5,221 nt of DNA from JBFFMO01 sp037968515 (GTDB lineage Bacteria > Myxococcota_A > Bradymonadia > Bradymonadales > Bradymonadaceae): assembly GCA_037968515.1 (NCBI GenBank), contig JBBKVQ010000418.1:1-5221 (forward strand). The letters are read 5' to 3'. This document shows, one piece after another, positions 1 to 5,204 of the stretch. Every line of letters starts with the position of its first letter. Positions within the stretch are counted from its first letter, which is position 1. Below the pieces are notes generated by a model, which was given only the letters and a program-made list of their open reading frames with translations, had not been told where the DNA came from and ran no database searches. A program made the position numbers and the translations under genes.

Positions 1-1028
1 ACCACACCCAAGTTGAGCGGGAGGCCCGATAGCGCCGCAATGGTGATCGCGGCCAGCGAGTAGACGTCAGTGGACGGAAATACCTGCCGCTGTTGCGGCG
101 GGTAATTCAGTTCCGGAGGTCCGAACACGCCAAGGTTTCCGCGGTTTTCGAAGGTGAGAATATCAAACGGCTCGACAAAGATATTGCCGTCGTCTTGCAC
201 CCAAATCGCGTCGGTCGTCATGTTGGCGTAAACGAACTGAAATTGATGAACAAAGGTCAAAACCTCAGCGATCTGCTGGACCCAGGTTGCAACAAGTTCA
301 GGAGTTTGCGGCCCGCGCCCTGCCAAAACATCAGTAAGGCGATAGCCCGCGGGGCGAGGCAGTTCAACCCAAGCGCCGGTGGGTGAGGCAAACATGCCAG
401 TAAGTCCGATAAGGCGTGGATGGCGGATCTGATCGAGCATCGCCACACGCTGTCGAAGTTCAGCCGGCATCGTATTGACGTCGCCTTCCCAAATACGCTT
501 GAGCACGACTGCGCGTCCCATGGCGTCGTTGGCAAAAATCAGCGTGAACTCACCCTCTTGCATCGATTCAGGGCCAAACGCGTAACTCTGATTCAGCACC
601 GGGTCCTGGTCCACAGACACTGCGGAATGAACGTTGGCTTCGGATTGCAGCTGATTGATGTTGATGAATTGTGTGCTGCCTTCGTCTTCCACTGCGGCGG
701 GGGGGCCACCGGCCACCAGGGCCGCAATATCGATGAAGGCTGTTGCGCCCTCTCCGACGGACTCGCCGATGACGACGGAGGCGCGTGCGGGGGCCGCAGG
801 CGCAGTCGCGCGATGCGGGGCAGGCGCCTGATTATGCGCAGGATTCGGATTCTGATTCGGATTCGGCCTAGGTTGGGCGACGGGCGGCACGTGGCCGCCG
901 GATCGAACTGATCCGAGGTCCACCATACCGGTGGCTTCGTCGTCGAACTCGTCGTCAAAGCCACTTGGTTGCTGGCTTTGACGGTCGAGAAGGCTTCTAC
1001 GAGCTTGTTTAAATCGATCTTCGGACAT
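1..1028 (-). CDS. Kinase-fold protein with degenerate active site (pseudokinase), C-terminus beyond the window
   Basis: The minus-strand frame is open from ATG 1028 to the left edge: 342 residues are visible and the C-terminus is missing. ATG 1028 is the only plausible start, since an in-frame TGA lies 8 codons upstream with no other start codon between. Residues 1-147 look disordered, with acidic stretches and a Pro/Asn/Ala-rich tract (about 47-84). From about 148 a protein-kinase fold is readable: beta-3 lysine K177 (VVLKR), a possible alpha-C glutamate E190, HPRL at 203-206, a catalytic-loop equivalent at 267-277, GPPE at 303-306 (APE-like), and STDVYSLA with D321 (start of helix F). The HRD-equivalent reads Y267-A268-N269, the catalytic Lys and Asn positions are T271 and A274, the DFG region reads EPFD (286-289), and no GxGxxG loop is present. 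Phosphotransfer is therefore unlikely; a scaffold or allosteric role is inferred. It follows cpaF by 40 bases, so co-transcription is likely. The partner is unknown. Confidence 0.82.
   Translation of the reverse strand, partial: MSEDRFKQARRSLLDRQSQQPSGFDDEFDDEATGMVDLGSVRSGGHVPPVAQPRPNPNQNPNPAHNQAPAPHRATAPAAPARASVVIGESVGEGATAFIDIAALVAGGPPAAVEDEGSTQFININQLQSEANVHSAVSVDQDPVLNQSYAFGPESMQEGEFTLIFANDAMGRAVVLKRIWEGDVNTMPAELRQRVAMLDQIRHPRLIGLTGMFASPTGAWVELPRPAGYRLTDVLAGRGPQTPELVATWVQQIAEVLTFVHQFQFVYANMTTDAIWVQDDGNIFVEPFDILTFENRGNLGVFGPPELNYPPQQRQVFPSTDVYSLAAITIAALSGLPLNLGV
843..866. repeat. Tandem hexanucleotide repeat (ATTCGG)x4, in frame
   Basis: Four consecutive 6-base units are seen: ATTCGG (843), ATTCTG (849, one mismatch), ATTCGG (855) and ATTCGG (861). 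On the coding (minus) strand they encode the Asn-Pro/Asn-Gln part of the disordered tract of the pseudokinase. The unit is two codons long, so gain or loss of units would keep the frame and only change linker length. Confidence 0.8.
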
Positions 1029-1034
1029 GTTGTC

Positions 1035-1046
1035 GAACCTAGGTTC
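1035..1046. promoter_or_regulatory. Perfect 12-bp palindrome between cpaF and the pseudokinase gene
   Basis: GAACCTAGGTTC is a perfect palindrome in the 40-base gap, 6 to 17 bases upstream of the pseudokinase ATG. Its TAGG also supplies the only Shine-Dalgarno-like bases, about 9 bases from the start and weak. It could be a protein-binding site or simply chance; CCTAGG also occurs elsewhere in the window. It has no loop, so it is not a normal RNA hairpin. Confidence 0.3.
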
Positions 1047-1068
1047 AAGTCAGAGTACTTAGTATGGC

Positions 1069-2175
1069 TTAACTTGGCGCTCGAAACCAATTCTCATCGC
1101 AGTGCATGCCGCGTTCGCGAATGCCTTCGAGGAATGTCGGTAGGTTTCCGGTGGCCTCAAGTTGGCCGAGGACTTTGCCTGTTCCTTCCTCGTACCCTCT
1201 GTGTTTGAACACAAAGAGTGGGTGCAGTCTGTACTCGCCGATCTCATCGAGGCCGAGGGCTTCTACGATATGGGTGAGTTTACGTGAGCCGTCATTGAAT
1301 CGGGCCGTTTGAACGATGACCTGAATCGCCGAAGCCACCTGAGACCTTAGGGCCGAAAGAGGCATATTGATGTCGGACATCATCGCCATGGTTTCAAGGC
1401 GGCGCAACGTATCGTCGGGGTATGTCGCGTGTGTCGTAGACATCGAGCCACCGTGGCCCGAAGTCATGGCTTGAATCAAGTCGAGTGCCTCACCGCCGCG
1501 AATCTCACCGATCACAATACGGTCGGGTCGCAAACGCATGGCACTTCGGAAAAGGTCGCCGATTTCAACCTTTCCACGGCCTTTTGAGTCCGCTTGGCGA
1601 GCTTCGAGCATCACGACGTGAGGCTGTTGCAGCTGCAATTCAGTGGAGTCTTCGATCACGATGATGCGTTCAAGCGGGTCGATAAGAGTCGAGATGCAAT
1701 TGAGTAGCGACGTCTTTCCCGAGCCGGTTCCGCCTGCGACGATCATGTTGCGTTCCATGTGCACACACAGATCGATGAAGTTTGCGGCTTCTCTTGTGAC
1801 GCTGCCGTAGGCAATGAGTTTGTCGATCGTCAAAGAGAACTTGCCGAACCGACGAATCGCGATCGAAACACCGTTGCGGGCACAAGGGGGAATCACGATA
1901 TGAACACGCGAACCGTCGGGAAGTCGTGCGTCGAGTCGTGGGTTGAGCTCGTTGAGGGTTTTACCCACATATTGGGCGATATTCTTGGCGCCTCCCATGA
2001 GGTCGTCTTCGTTTTCGAACTTCGCTTCAGTCTTCTGGAGCTTTCCTTTGACCTCAAGCCAGATGTCATTCGGCCCGTTGATCATGATTTCGGAGACACT
2101 TTCGTCTTCGAGATAAGGCAGGATGCACTTGAAGTATCGTTTGATGGACTGATCAAAAATATCTGGAGGGATCAT
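1069..2175 (-). CDS. cpaF: CpaF/TadA-type secretion and pilus assembly ATPase
   Basis: This 368-residue protein is a cytoplasmic hexameric ATPase of the type II/IV secretion superfamily, CpaF/TadA branch, which in known systems powers assembly of Tad (Flp) pili or related secretion. An N-terminal domain (about 1-125, with EIMINGP and LPDGSRVHIVIPP) precedes the RecA-like core. Core motifs are Walker A GGTGSGKTS (148-156), Asp box IEDSTEL (174-180), Walker B RIVIGEIRG (219-227) and His box GHGGSMSTTHA (240-250), so it should be catalytically active. The C-terminus (LHPLFVFKHRGY and GNLPTFLEGI) also matches the family. The length is that of a compact family member, with no FHA or receiver domain fused at the N-terminus. 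ATG 2175 is the only start after an in-frame stop at 2212-2214; its Shine-Dalgarno (CGGAA) is weak. No other tad/cpa gene is visible, so the machine it drives is unknown. The following gene encodes a pseudokinase. Confidence 0.95.
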   Translation of the reverse strand: MIPPDIFDQSIKRYFKCILPYLEDESVSEIMINGPNDIWLEVKGKLQKTEAKFENEDDLMGGAKNIAQYVGKTLNELNPRLDARLPDGSRVHIVIPPCARNGVSIAIRRFGKFSLTIDKLIAYGSVTREAANFIDLCVHMERNMIVAGGTGSGKTSLLNCISTLIDPLERIIVIEDSTELQLQQPHVVMLEARQADSKGRGKVEIGDLFRSAMRLRPDRIVIGEIRGGEALDLIQAMTSGHGGSMSTTHATYPDDTLRRLETMAMMSDINMPLSALRSQVASAIQVIVQTARFNDGSRKLTHIVEALGLDEIGEYRLHPLFVFKHRGYEEGTGKVLGQLEATGNLPTFLEGIRERGMHCDENWFRAPS

Positions 2176-2241
2176 TAAACGTTCCGTGCGTCGCCGCGCG
2201 AGCGGGGTACTTCAAACTCAAGAAAGGGATTTCGTGCAGGC

Positions 2242-2271
2242 AGTATAGCCGACAAGAAAAAGGACGGTCAA
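2242..2271 (-). promoter_or_regulatory. Sigma-70-type promoter for cpaF and the pseudokinase gene
   Basis: On the minus strand TTGACC (2266-2271, 5 of 6 to TTGACA) is followed after 18 bases by TATACT (2242-2247, 5 of 6 to TATAAT). This predicts a transcript start near 2235 and a leader of about 60 bases before the cpaF ATG. The -35 box covers the TGA stop (2268-2270) of the 55-residue gene upstream. It is the only strong match I saw in the gaps, and it separates the ccm group from the cpaF pair. Confidence 0.6.
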
Positions 2272-2435
2272 TCAGGCGTATTCTTGGTTTTGGACTTCCT
2301 GCGCGCATCTCGCCGCTGTTGAGCCCTGCGGCTCTCTGCCAAATCTACTTCTGCGCGCCATCGACCAATGAAATACCCAGCAAACCCGCCGATGAGTATG
2401 AAGACGGGGACATAAAAAATATGCGCGGTAGACAT
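2268..2435 (-). CDS. Small single-helix membrane protein (55 aa) coupled to the ccmC/CcmD-like genes
   Basis: The 55-residue reading frame starts at ATG 2433-2435, which shares one base with the TGA of the preceding gene (TGATG), and ends at TGA 2268-2270. It opens with MSTAHIFYVPVF, has one hydrophobic helix (about residues 6-24), and then a strongly basic, hydrophilic tail (about 25-55, rich in Arg and Lys). By the positive-inside rule the N-terminus would be outside and the tail cytoplasmic. The helix carries G16-xxx-G20-xxx-G24, a glycine-zipper spacing that favours helix packing. There is no clear Shine-Dalgarno of its own, which fits translation by re-initiation from the upstream gene. 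I do not recognise the family. Position and size suggest an accessory subunit of the CcmC complex, or a small protein of unknown role. Confidence 0.7.
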   Translation of the reverse strand: MSTAHIFYVPVFILIGGFAGYFIGRWRAEVDLAESRRAQQRRDARRKSKTKNTPD

Positions 2436-2674
2436 CAGTCTTCGAGTCCGAGCATGTCGTCCATTCGTTTCCGGAGGACCTCCAAGTCGTCTTCAATCAA
2501 CCCTTGTCGTCGAGCCAGGTAGGCGAGGTAGCCGAGCAGAAGCGCCCAGAGCACGAGGTACGACACCAGCATGAGGGCTCCACCCGGGACTTGAACGTCT
2601 TCGGACGGGGCTCCCTGGGCGTGAGCTAGGCCGGGCAGGGCCACCAGACAAAACGAGATCAGTTTCAACTTCAT
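2435..2674 (-). CDS. CcmD-family small membrane protein, atypical type
   Basis: This 79-residue protein has an N-terminal hydrophobic segment that looks like a signal peptide (residues 1-20, ending AHAQ). A second hydrophobic helix (about 33-55, ALMLVSYLVLWALLLGYLAY) follows, then LARRQGLIEDDLEVLRKRM, a charged, probably helical tail. The pattern of a single helix, then LARRQ, then a short acidic/basic coil is that of the CcmD-like proteins next to ccmC in many bacteria outside the enterics. CcmD normally sits with CcmC and helps release haem-loaded CcmE. The ATG (2672-2674) overlaps the ccmC stop by 4 bases (ATGA), and GGAG lies 6 bases upstream (2681-2684). The possible cleaved signal is unusual for classical CcmD. 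Family assignment rests on pattern and neighbourhood. Confidence 0.75.
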   Translation of the reverse strand: MKLKLISFCLVALPGLAHAQGAPSEDVQVPGGALMLVSYLVLWALLLGYLAYLARRQGLIEDDLEVLRKRMDDMLGLED

Positions 2675-3369
2675 GATCGACTCCGTGAGAGGTCTTCGAC
2701 GTCGAGGTAGAGCTCTTCGACTCGCGCTTCACGCATTTTAACGCGAATGGAGAGCCAAATCAGCGCCGCAAAGAGCAGCAGGAAGGCGAGCATCGATACA
2801 CTGAATGTGGTTTTCATGGCTGGGGCAAGTCCGCCACCGCCCTCGCGTTCGACCGTGGGATGCAGGCCGCCCCATTTTTGCACCGAGTAGTGCACGATGG
2901 GGACATTGACCACGGCAAAAACGGCAAGCGCGGAGGCGATTTTGCGAATGCGTTCTCCGGGGGGAGAAAAAACTCGTAACAGAAAATAGCCGCCATACAT
3001 CAAAAAGAGGACGAAGGTCGCAGTGAGTTGAGGATCCCACACCCAGGCTTTGCCCCACGCTTTATAACCCCAGATCGGACCGGAGATCAGAACGTACACA
3101 CAAAAAAGGAGTCCGACTTCGACACCAGCACGCGCAACCGCGTCGAGGCCTGGTTTTGGCCGGAGCAGATACCCGATGCTCGCGGCCGACGCGATGATAA
3201 AGCCGGCGTAGGCGCACATGGCTGCAGGTACATGGGAGTAGAAGATCTTTTGTACGACGCCCATCGTGAGTTCGGTGGGTGCATAGAAGAACGCCAAACC
3301 GAGGGCGCTCAATGTCAAGATCGAGGCCACGATGGTCAGCGAGTAGAAGGCGATTTGGCTAGATTTCAC
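2671..3369 (-). CDS. ccmC: Cytochrome c biogenesis / haem-handling membrane protein CcmC (CcmC/CcsA superfamily)
   Basis: This 232-residue integral membrane protein has about six hydrophobic helices (near residues 6-28, 50-68, 84-100, 116-132, 144-160 and 188-208). The haem-binding tryptophan-rich WWD motif is present as WGKAWVWDPQLTA (105-117), on the outer face between helices 3 and 4. Candidate axial haem ligands are H46 (KIFYSHVPAA) and H170 (KWGGLHP). In System I, CcmC holds haem in the periplasm and delivers it to the chaperone CcmE. Length fits CcmC rather than the much larger CcmF or a fused CcsBA. The start is GTG (3367-3369), supported by GGAG five bases upstream. It follows obg by 54 bases and overlaps the CcmD-like gene. 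The loop before the last helix is Gly-rich (EREGGGG), and the C-terminus extends about 25 charged residues past it. No other ccm gene is visible. Confidence 0.93.
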   Translation of the reverse strand: MKSSQIAFYSLTIVASILTLSALGLAFFYAPTELTMGVVQKIFYSHVPAAMCAYAGFIIASAASIGYLLRPKPGLDAVARAGVEVGLLFCVYVLISGPIWGYKAWGKAWVWDPQLTATFVLFLMYGGYFLLRVFSPPGERIRKIASALAVFAVVNVPIVHYSVQKWGGLHPTVEREGGGGLAPAMKTTFSVSMLAFLLLFAALIWLSIRVKMREARVEELYLDVEDLSRSRS

Positions 3370-3374
3370 CAGGT

Positions 3375-3378
3375 CTCC
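3375..3378 (-). promoter_or_regulatory. Shine-Dalgarno that fixes the GTG start of ccmC
   Basis: GGAG lies 5 bases upstream of GTG 3367-3369 on the minus strand. It supports this non-ATG start; the protein then begins with K-S-S-Q just before the first membrane helix. Confidence 0.7.
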
Positions 3379-3423
3379 GGAATGATCTGCCTAGGTCTAA
3401 CATGAAGAACTACCCTCAGCACC

Positions 3424-4470
3424 TCAGGATTCCCATGCCTCTTTGACTGGCAAGAACGTCTTTTTGGCGACAGCCTCTCCAAGTCGGTTGCGCAGTTCAT
3501 CAAGGTTGATGTGCGCCGCAGCCGAAATCGCAACGAAAGGGAGTCCAAGTTTTTCGAAATGGGCTCGCAGGTTCTCGAGTTCATCGGCGGCGTAGGGGAG
3601 ATCAACTTTATTGAGCACAACCAACTGTGGGGTTTCTTTGAGTCCACGGCTGAACTTCTCGAGTTCAACGTTGATGTGGTCAAAATCCGCGATGGGGTTT
3701 CGGCCAGTTTCTTGACCTTCCAGCTGCGGAGTTACTTCGATGATGTGGGCGATCAGGTTGGTTCGCTCAATATGCTTGAGGAACTGAATTCCTAGGCCGT
3801 GCCCTTCGTGGGCGCCTTCGATCAGTCCGGGAACGTCTGCCACTACAAACTCGCCGTAGTCACCGAATTTCACGACGCCCAAGTTGGGGACGAGCGTGGT
3901 GAACGGATAGTCGGCAATCTTGGGTCGGGCGTTTGAAAGCACCGAGATAATGGTGCTCTTGCCGACCGATGGGTAGCCCACCAGCGCCACGTCGGCGATC
4001 AACTTGAGTTCGAGATGAAGTCGCCGATGAATACCGGGCCAGCCGGCGGTCGCACGTTTGGGGGTACGATTTGTAGCTGTGGCAAAATTTGAATTGCCCT
4101 GGCCACCGTCGCCTCCACGTGCAGCGAGAAAGCGTTGTTCCGGAGCATCGAAGTCGATCAACACTTCGCCGGTTTCGACATCTGTGATGATCGTTCCTAC
4201 TGGAACGTTCACAACGATATCGGTACCGCCTCGGCCGGACATATTATTCGTGCCACCGTTCTTGCCGTGTTCAGCTTTCAAGTGCCGCATGTGGCGGTAG
4301 TCGCTGAGGGTGTTGCAGTTATTGGTGGCGACAAAAATGATGTCTCCGCCTTTGCCGCCATCACCACCTGCTGGCCCACCACGTGGAACGAATTTTTCTC
4401 GGCGAAATGCTACTGCTCCGTGACCCCCGTCACCGGCAGTGATCTCAATTTCGGCTTCATCAACAAACAT
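3424..4470 (-). CDS. obgE: Obg family GTPase, ribosome assembly (ObgE/CgtA)
   Basis: This 348-residue GTPase associates with the large ribosomal subunit and links its maturation to growth and stress signals. The Gly-rich Obg fold covers about residues 1-158, beginning MFVDEAEIEITAGDGG and containing REKFVPRGGPAGGDGG, a canonical N-terminus that fixes the start. The G domain follows: G1 GYPSVGKST (165-173), switch I with T191/T192 (DYPFTT), G3 DVPG (212-215), G4 NKVD (287-290) and G5 SAA (316-318). It ends soon after the G domain (PVKEAWES), so it lacks the variable C-terminal extension that brings E. coli and Bacillus members to about 390-430 residues. The linker before G1 (TAGWPGIHRR) lacks the acidic residues often found there. 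It follows rpmA, as in many bacteria, but an intrinsic terminator sits just ahead of it and no clear Shine-Dalgarno is visible. Confidence 0.97.
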   Translation of the reverse strand: MFVDEAEIEITAGDGGHGAVAFRREKFVPRGGPAGGDGGKGGDIIFVATNNCNTLSDYRHMRHLKAEHGKNGGTNNMSGRGGTDIVVNVPVGTIITDVETGEVLIDFDAPEQRFLAARGGDGGQGNSNFATATNRTPKRATAGWPGIHRRLHLELKLIADVALVGYPSVGKSTIISVLSNARPKIADYPFTTLVPNLGVVKFGDYGEFVVADVPGLIEGAHEGHGLGIQFLKHIERTNLIAHIIEVTPQLEGQETGRNPIADFDHINVELEKFSRGLKETPQLVVLNKVDLPYAADELENLRAHFEKLGLPFVAISAAAHINLDELRNRLGEAVAKKTFLPVKEAWES

Positions 4471-4479
4471 AGTTTAAAA

Positions 4480-4504
4480 CGAAAAACGCCCCAAAAGGGG
4501 CGTT
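4480..4504 (-). terminator. Intrinsic terminator (or attenuator) between rpmA and obg
   Basis: On the minus strand AACGCCCC - TTTT - GGGGCGTT forms a perfect 8-bp stem with a 4-base loop (4485-4504), followed by TTTCGTTTT. It lies 23 bases after the rpmA stop, and the stem ends 14 bases before the obg ATG. There is no T run on the plus-strand side, so it acts on the minus strand only. It should end most rplU-rpmA transcripts; partial read-through could feed obg. Confidence 0.85.
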
Positions 4505-4526
4505 AAATAATGGGGTAAGTCGCCGT

Positions 4527-4793
4527 TTACTCTGCTGCACTTTCGAAAGGCACGATGGCGACTTGTTTGCGGCCCTTGGAATCGCGGAATGCCACGACTC
4601 CATCGATGAGGGCGAAGAGGGTATGGTCGCGACCAACACCGATGTTCAGGCCAGGCCTGACTTTGGTGCCGCGCTGACGCACGATGATGCTTCCAGCGGT
4701 AACCGCCTGACCACCGAAACGTTTGACACCGAGCCGTTTGCTCTGTGAGTCACGACCGTTCCTTGAACTACCTTGGCCTTTTTTATGTGCCAT
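4527..4793 (-). CDS. rpmA: 50S ribosomal protein L27
   Basis: This 88-residue protein is the bacterial L27 of the large ribosomal subunit. Its N-terminal tail reaches the peptidyl-transferase centre and contacts tRNA. It begins MAHKKGQGSSRNGRDSQSK and continues with RLGVKRFGG, AGSIIVRQRGT and GRDHTLFALIDG, all family hallmarks in the expected order. The length matches the usual 84-90 residues. There is no Firmicutes-type N-terminal extension that would need cleavage. The start ATG has AAGGAG seven bases upstream. It follows rplU by 20 bases, so the two are one transcript. A strong terminator follows the stop codon. Confidence 0.98.
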   Translation of the reverse strand: MAHKKGQGSSRNGRDSQSKRLGVKRFGGQAVTAGSIIVRQRGTKVRPGLNIGVGRDHTLFALIDGVVAFRDSKGRKQVAIVPFESAAE

Positions 4794-4813
4794 GATTCAA
4801 CTCCTTGGGGCGA

Positions 4814-5128
4814 TTAAGCCTTAATTTCGGTGATAAGGACGCGTGTGAAGTGCTGACGATGTCCGCGCTTCACTTGATAGTTTTTGCGTCGCTTTTTCTT
4901 GAAGATCACGATCTTGCGGGTACGGCCGTTGGTCACAACGTTGCCGGTCACAGTCGCGCCGTCCAAAAATGGCTGGCCGATCGTGAGTCCGTCTCCGTCA
5001 CCGAGCGCGAGCACTTCTTCGAATACGATCTTGGAGCCTTTTTCGGCACCTGGAAGCTTTTCGACATTAAACTCGTCGCCGGCCTGAACACGGTATTGCT
5101 TGCCGCCGGTTTTAATTACTGCATGCAT
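4814..5128 (-). CDS. rplU: 50S ribosomal protein L21
   Basis: This 104-residue protein is L21, which binds 23S rRNA in the large subunit. It begins MHAVIKTGGKQYRVQAGDEF, continues with a central FEEVLALGDGDGLTIGQPFL, and ends with the basic KIVIFKKKRRKNYQVKRGHRQ and FTRVLITEI, the standard L21 plan; the family is usually about 102-104 residues. The frame is open seven codons further, to ATG 5147-5149. That longer start would place the AGGAG at 5136-5140 inside the gene and add residues the family lacks. The start at 5128, 7 bases after this AGGAG, is therefore chosen. rpmA follows after 20 bases. The promoter is probably at or beyond the right edge of the window. Confidence 0.97.
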   Translation of the reverse strand: MHAVIKTGGKQYRVQAGDEFNVEKLPGAEKGSKIVFEEVLALGDGDGLTIGQPFLDGATVTGNVVTNGRTRKIVIFKKKRRKNYQVKRGHRQHFTRVLITEIKA

Positions 5129-5135
5129 GGCATAT

Positions 5136-5140
5136 CTCCT
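5136..5140 (-). promoter_or_regulatory. Shine-Dalgarno that decides the rplU start
   Basis: AGGAG lies 7 bases upstream of ATG 5126-5128 on the minus strand. It selects the MHAVIKTGG start over the in-frame ATG 21 bases upstream. Confidence 0.8.
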
Positions 5141-5186
5141 AAACGTCATCTAGCTTTTGAAGCACCGCTAACATTCAGTAAGCAGC

Positions 5187-5204
5187 CAGCCTCAAAGGAC
5201 TGGG
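5187..5204 (-). other. Possible hairpin in the rplU upstream region
   Basis: On the minus strand CCAG-T-CC and GGCTGG can pair around the loop TTTGA, giving a 6-bp stem with a one-base bulge. There is no T run after it, so it is not a terminator. It lies about 60 bases before the rplU start. Some bacteria have an autoregulatory leader before rplU, but I cannot match this to a known leader family, and the stem may be chance. Confidence 0.25.

Noticed and set aside
93..386. Plus-strand reading frame opposite the pseudokinase gene
   Set aside because: The predicted protein has no recognisable motif, and the opposite strand holds a coherent kinase-fold protein through the same stretch.
420..911. 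163-codon plus-strand frame
   Set aside because: Its sequence is Arg/Gly/His-rich antisense composition with no domain; it mirrors the minus-strand pseudokinase frame.
593..1090. 165-codon minus-strand frame overlapping the start of the pseudokinase gene
   Set aside because: Different frame, low-complexity Arg/Pro-rich product, and it would overlap the cpaF stop; the frame from ATG 1028 carries the kinase-fold and Thr motifs.
1759..2178. 139-codon plus-strand frame
   Set aside because: Antisense to the conserved N-terminal and core region of CpaF; no family resemblance.
2272..2496. 74-codon minus-strand frame beside the small membrane gene
   Set aside because: It is out of frame with the membrane-helix protein, has no coherent features, and overlaps the CcmD-like gene; the frame starting at TGATG 2435 is better supported.
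4058..4506. Plus-strand frames opposite the obg N-terminal region (4058-4300 and 4135-4506)
   Set aside because: They mirror the Gly-rich Obg fold and have no independent start signals or motifs.
5129..5149. Longer rplU with start at ATG 5149
   Set aside because: It adds MTFRRYA, absent from the L21 family, and would bury the AGGAG ribosome-binding site inside the coding region.
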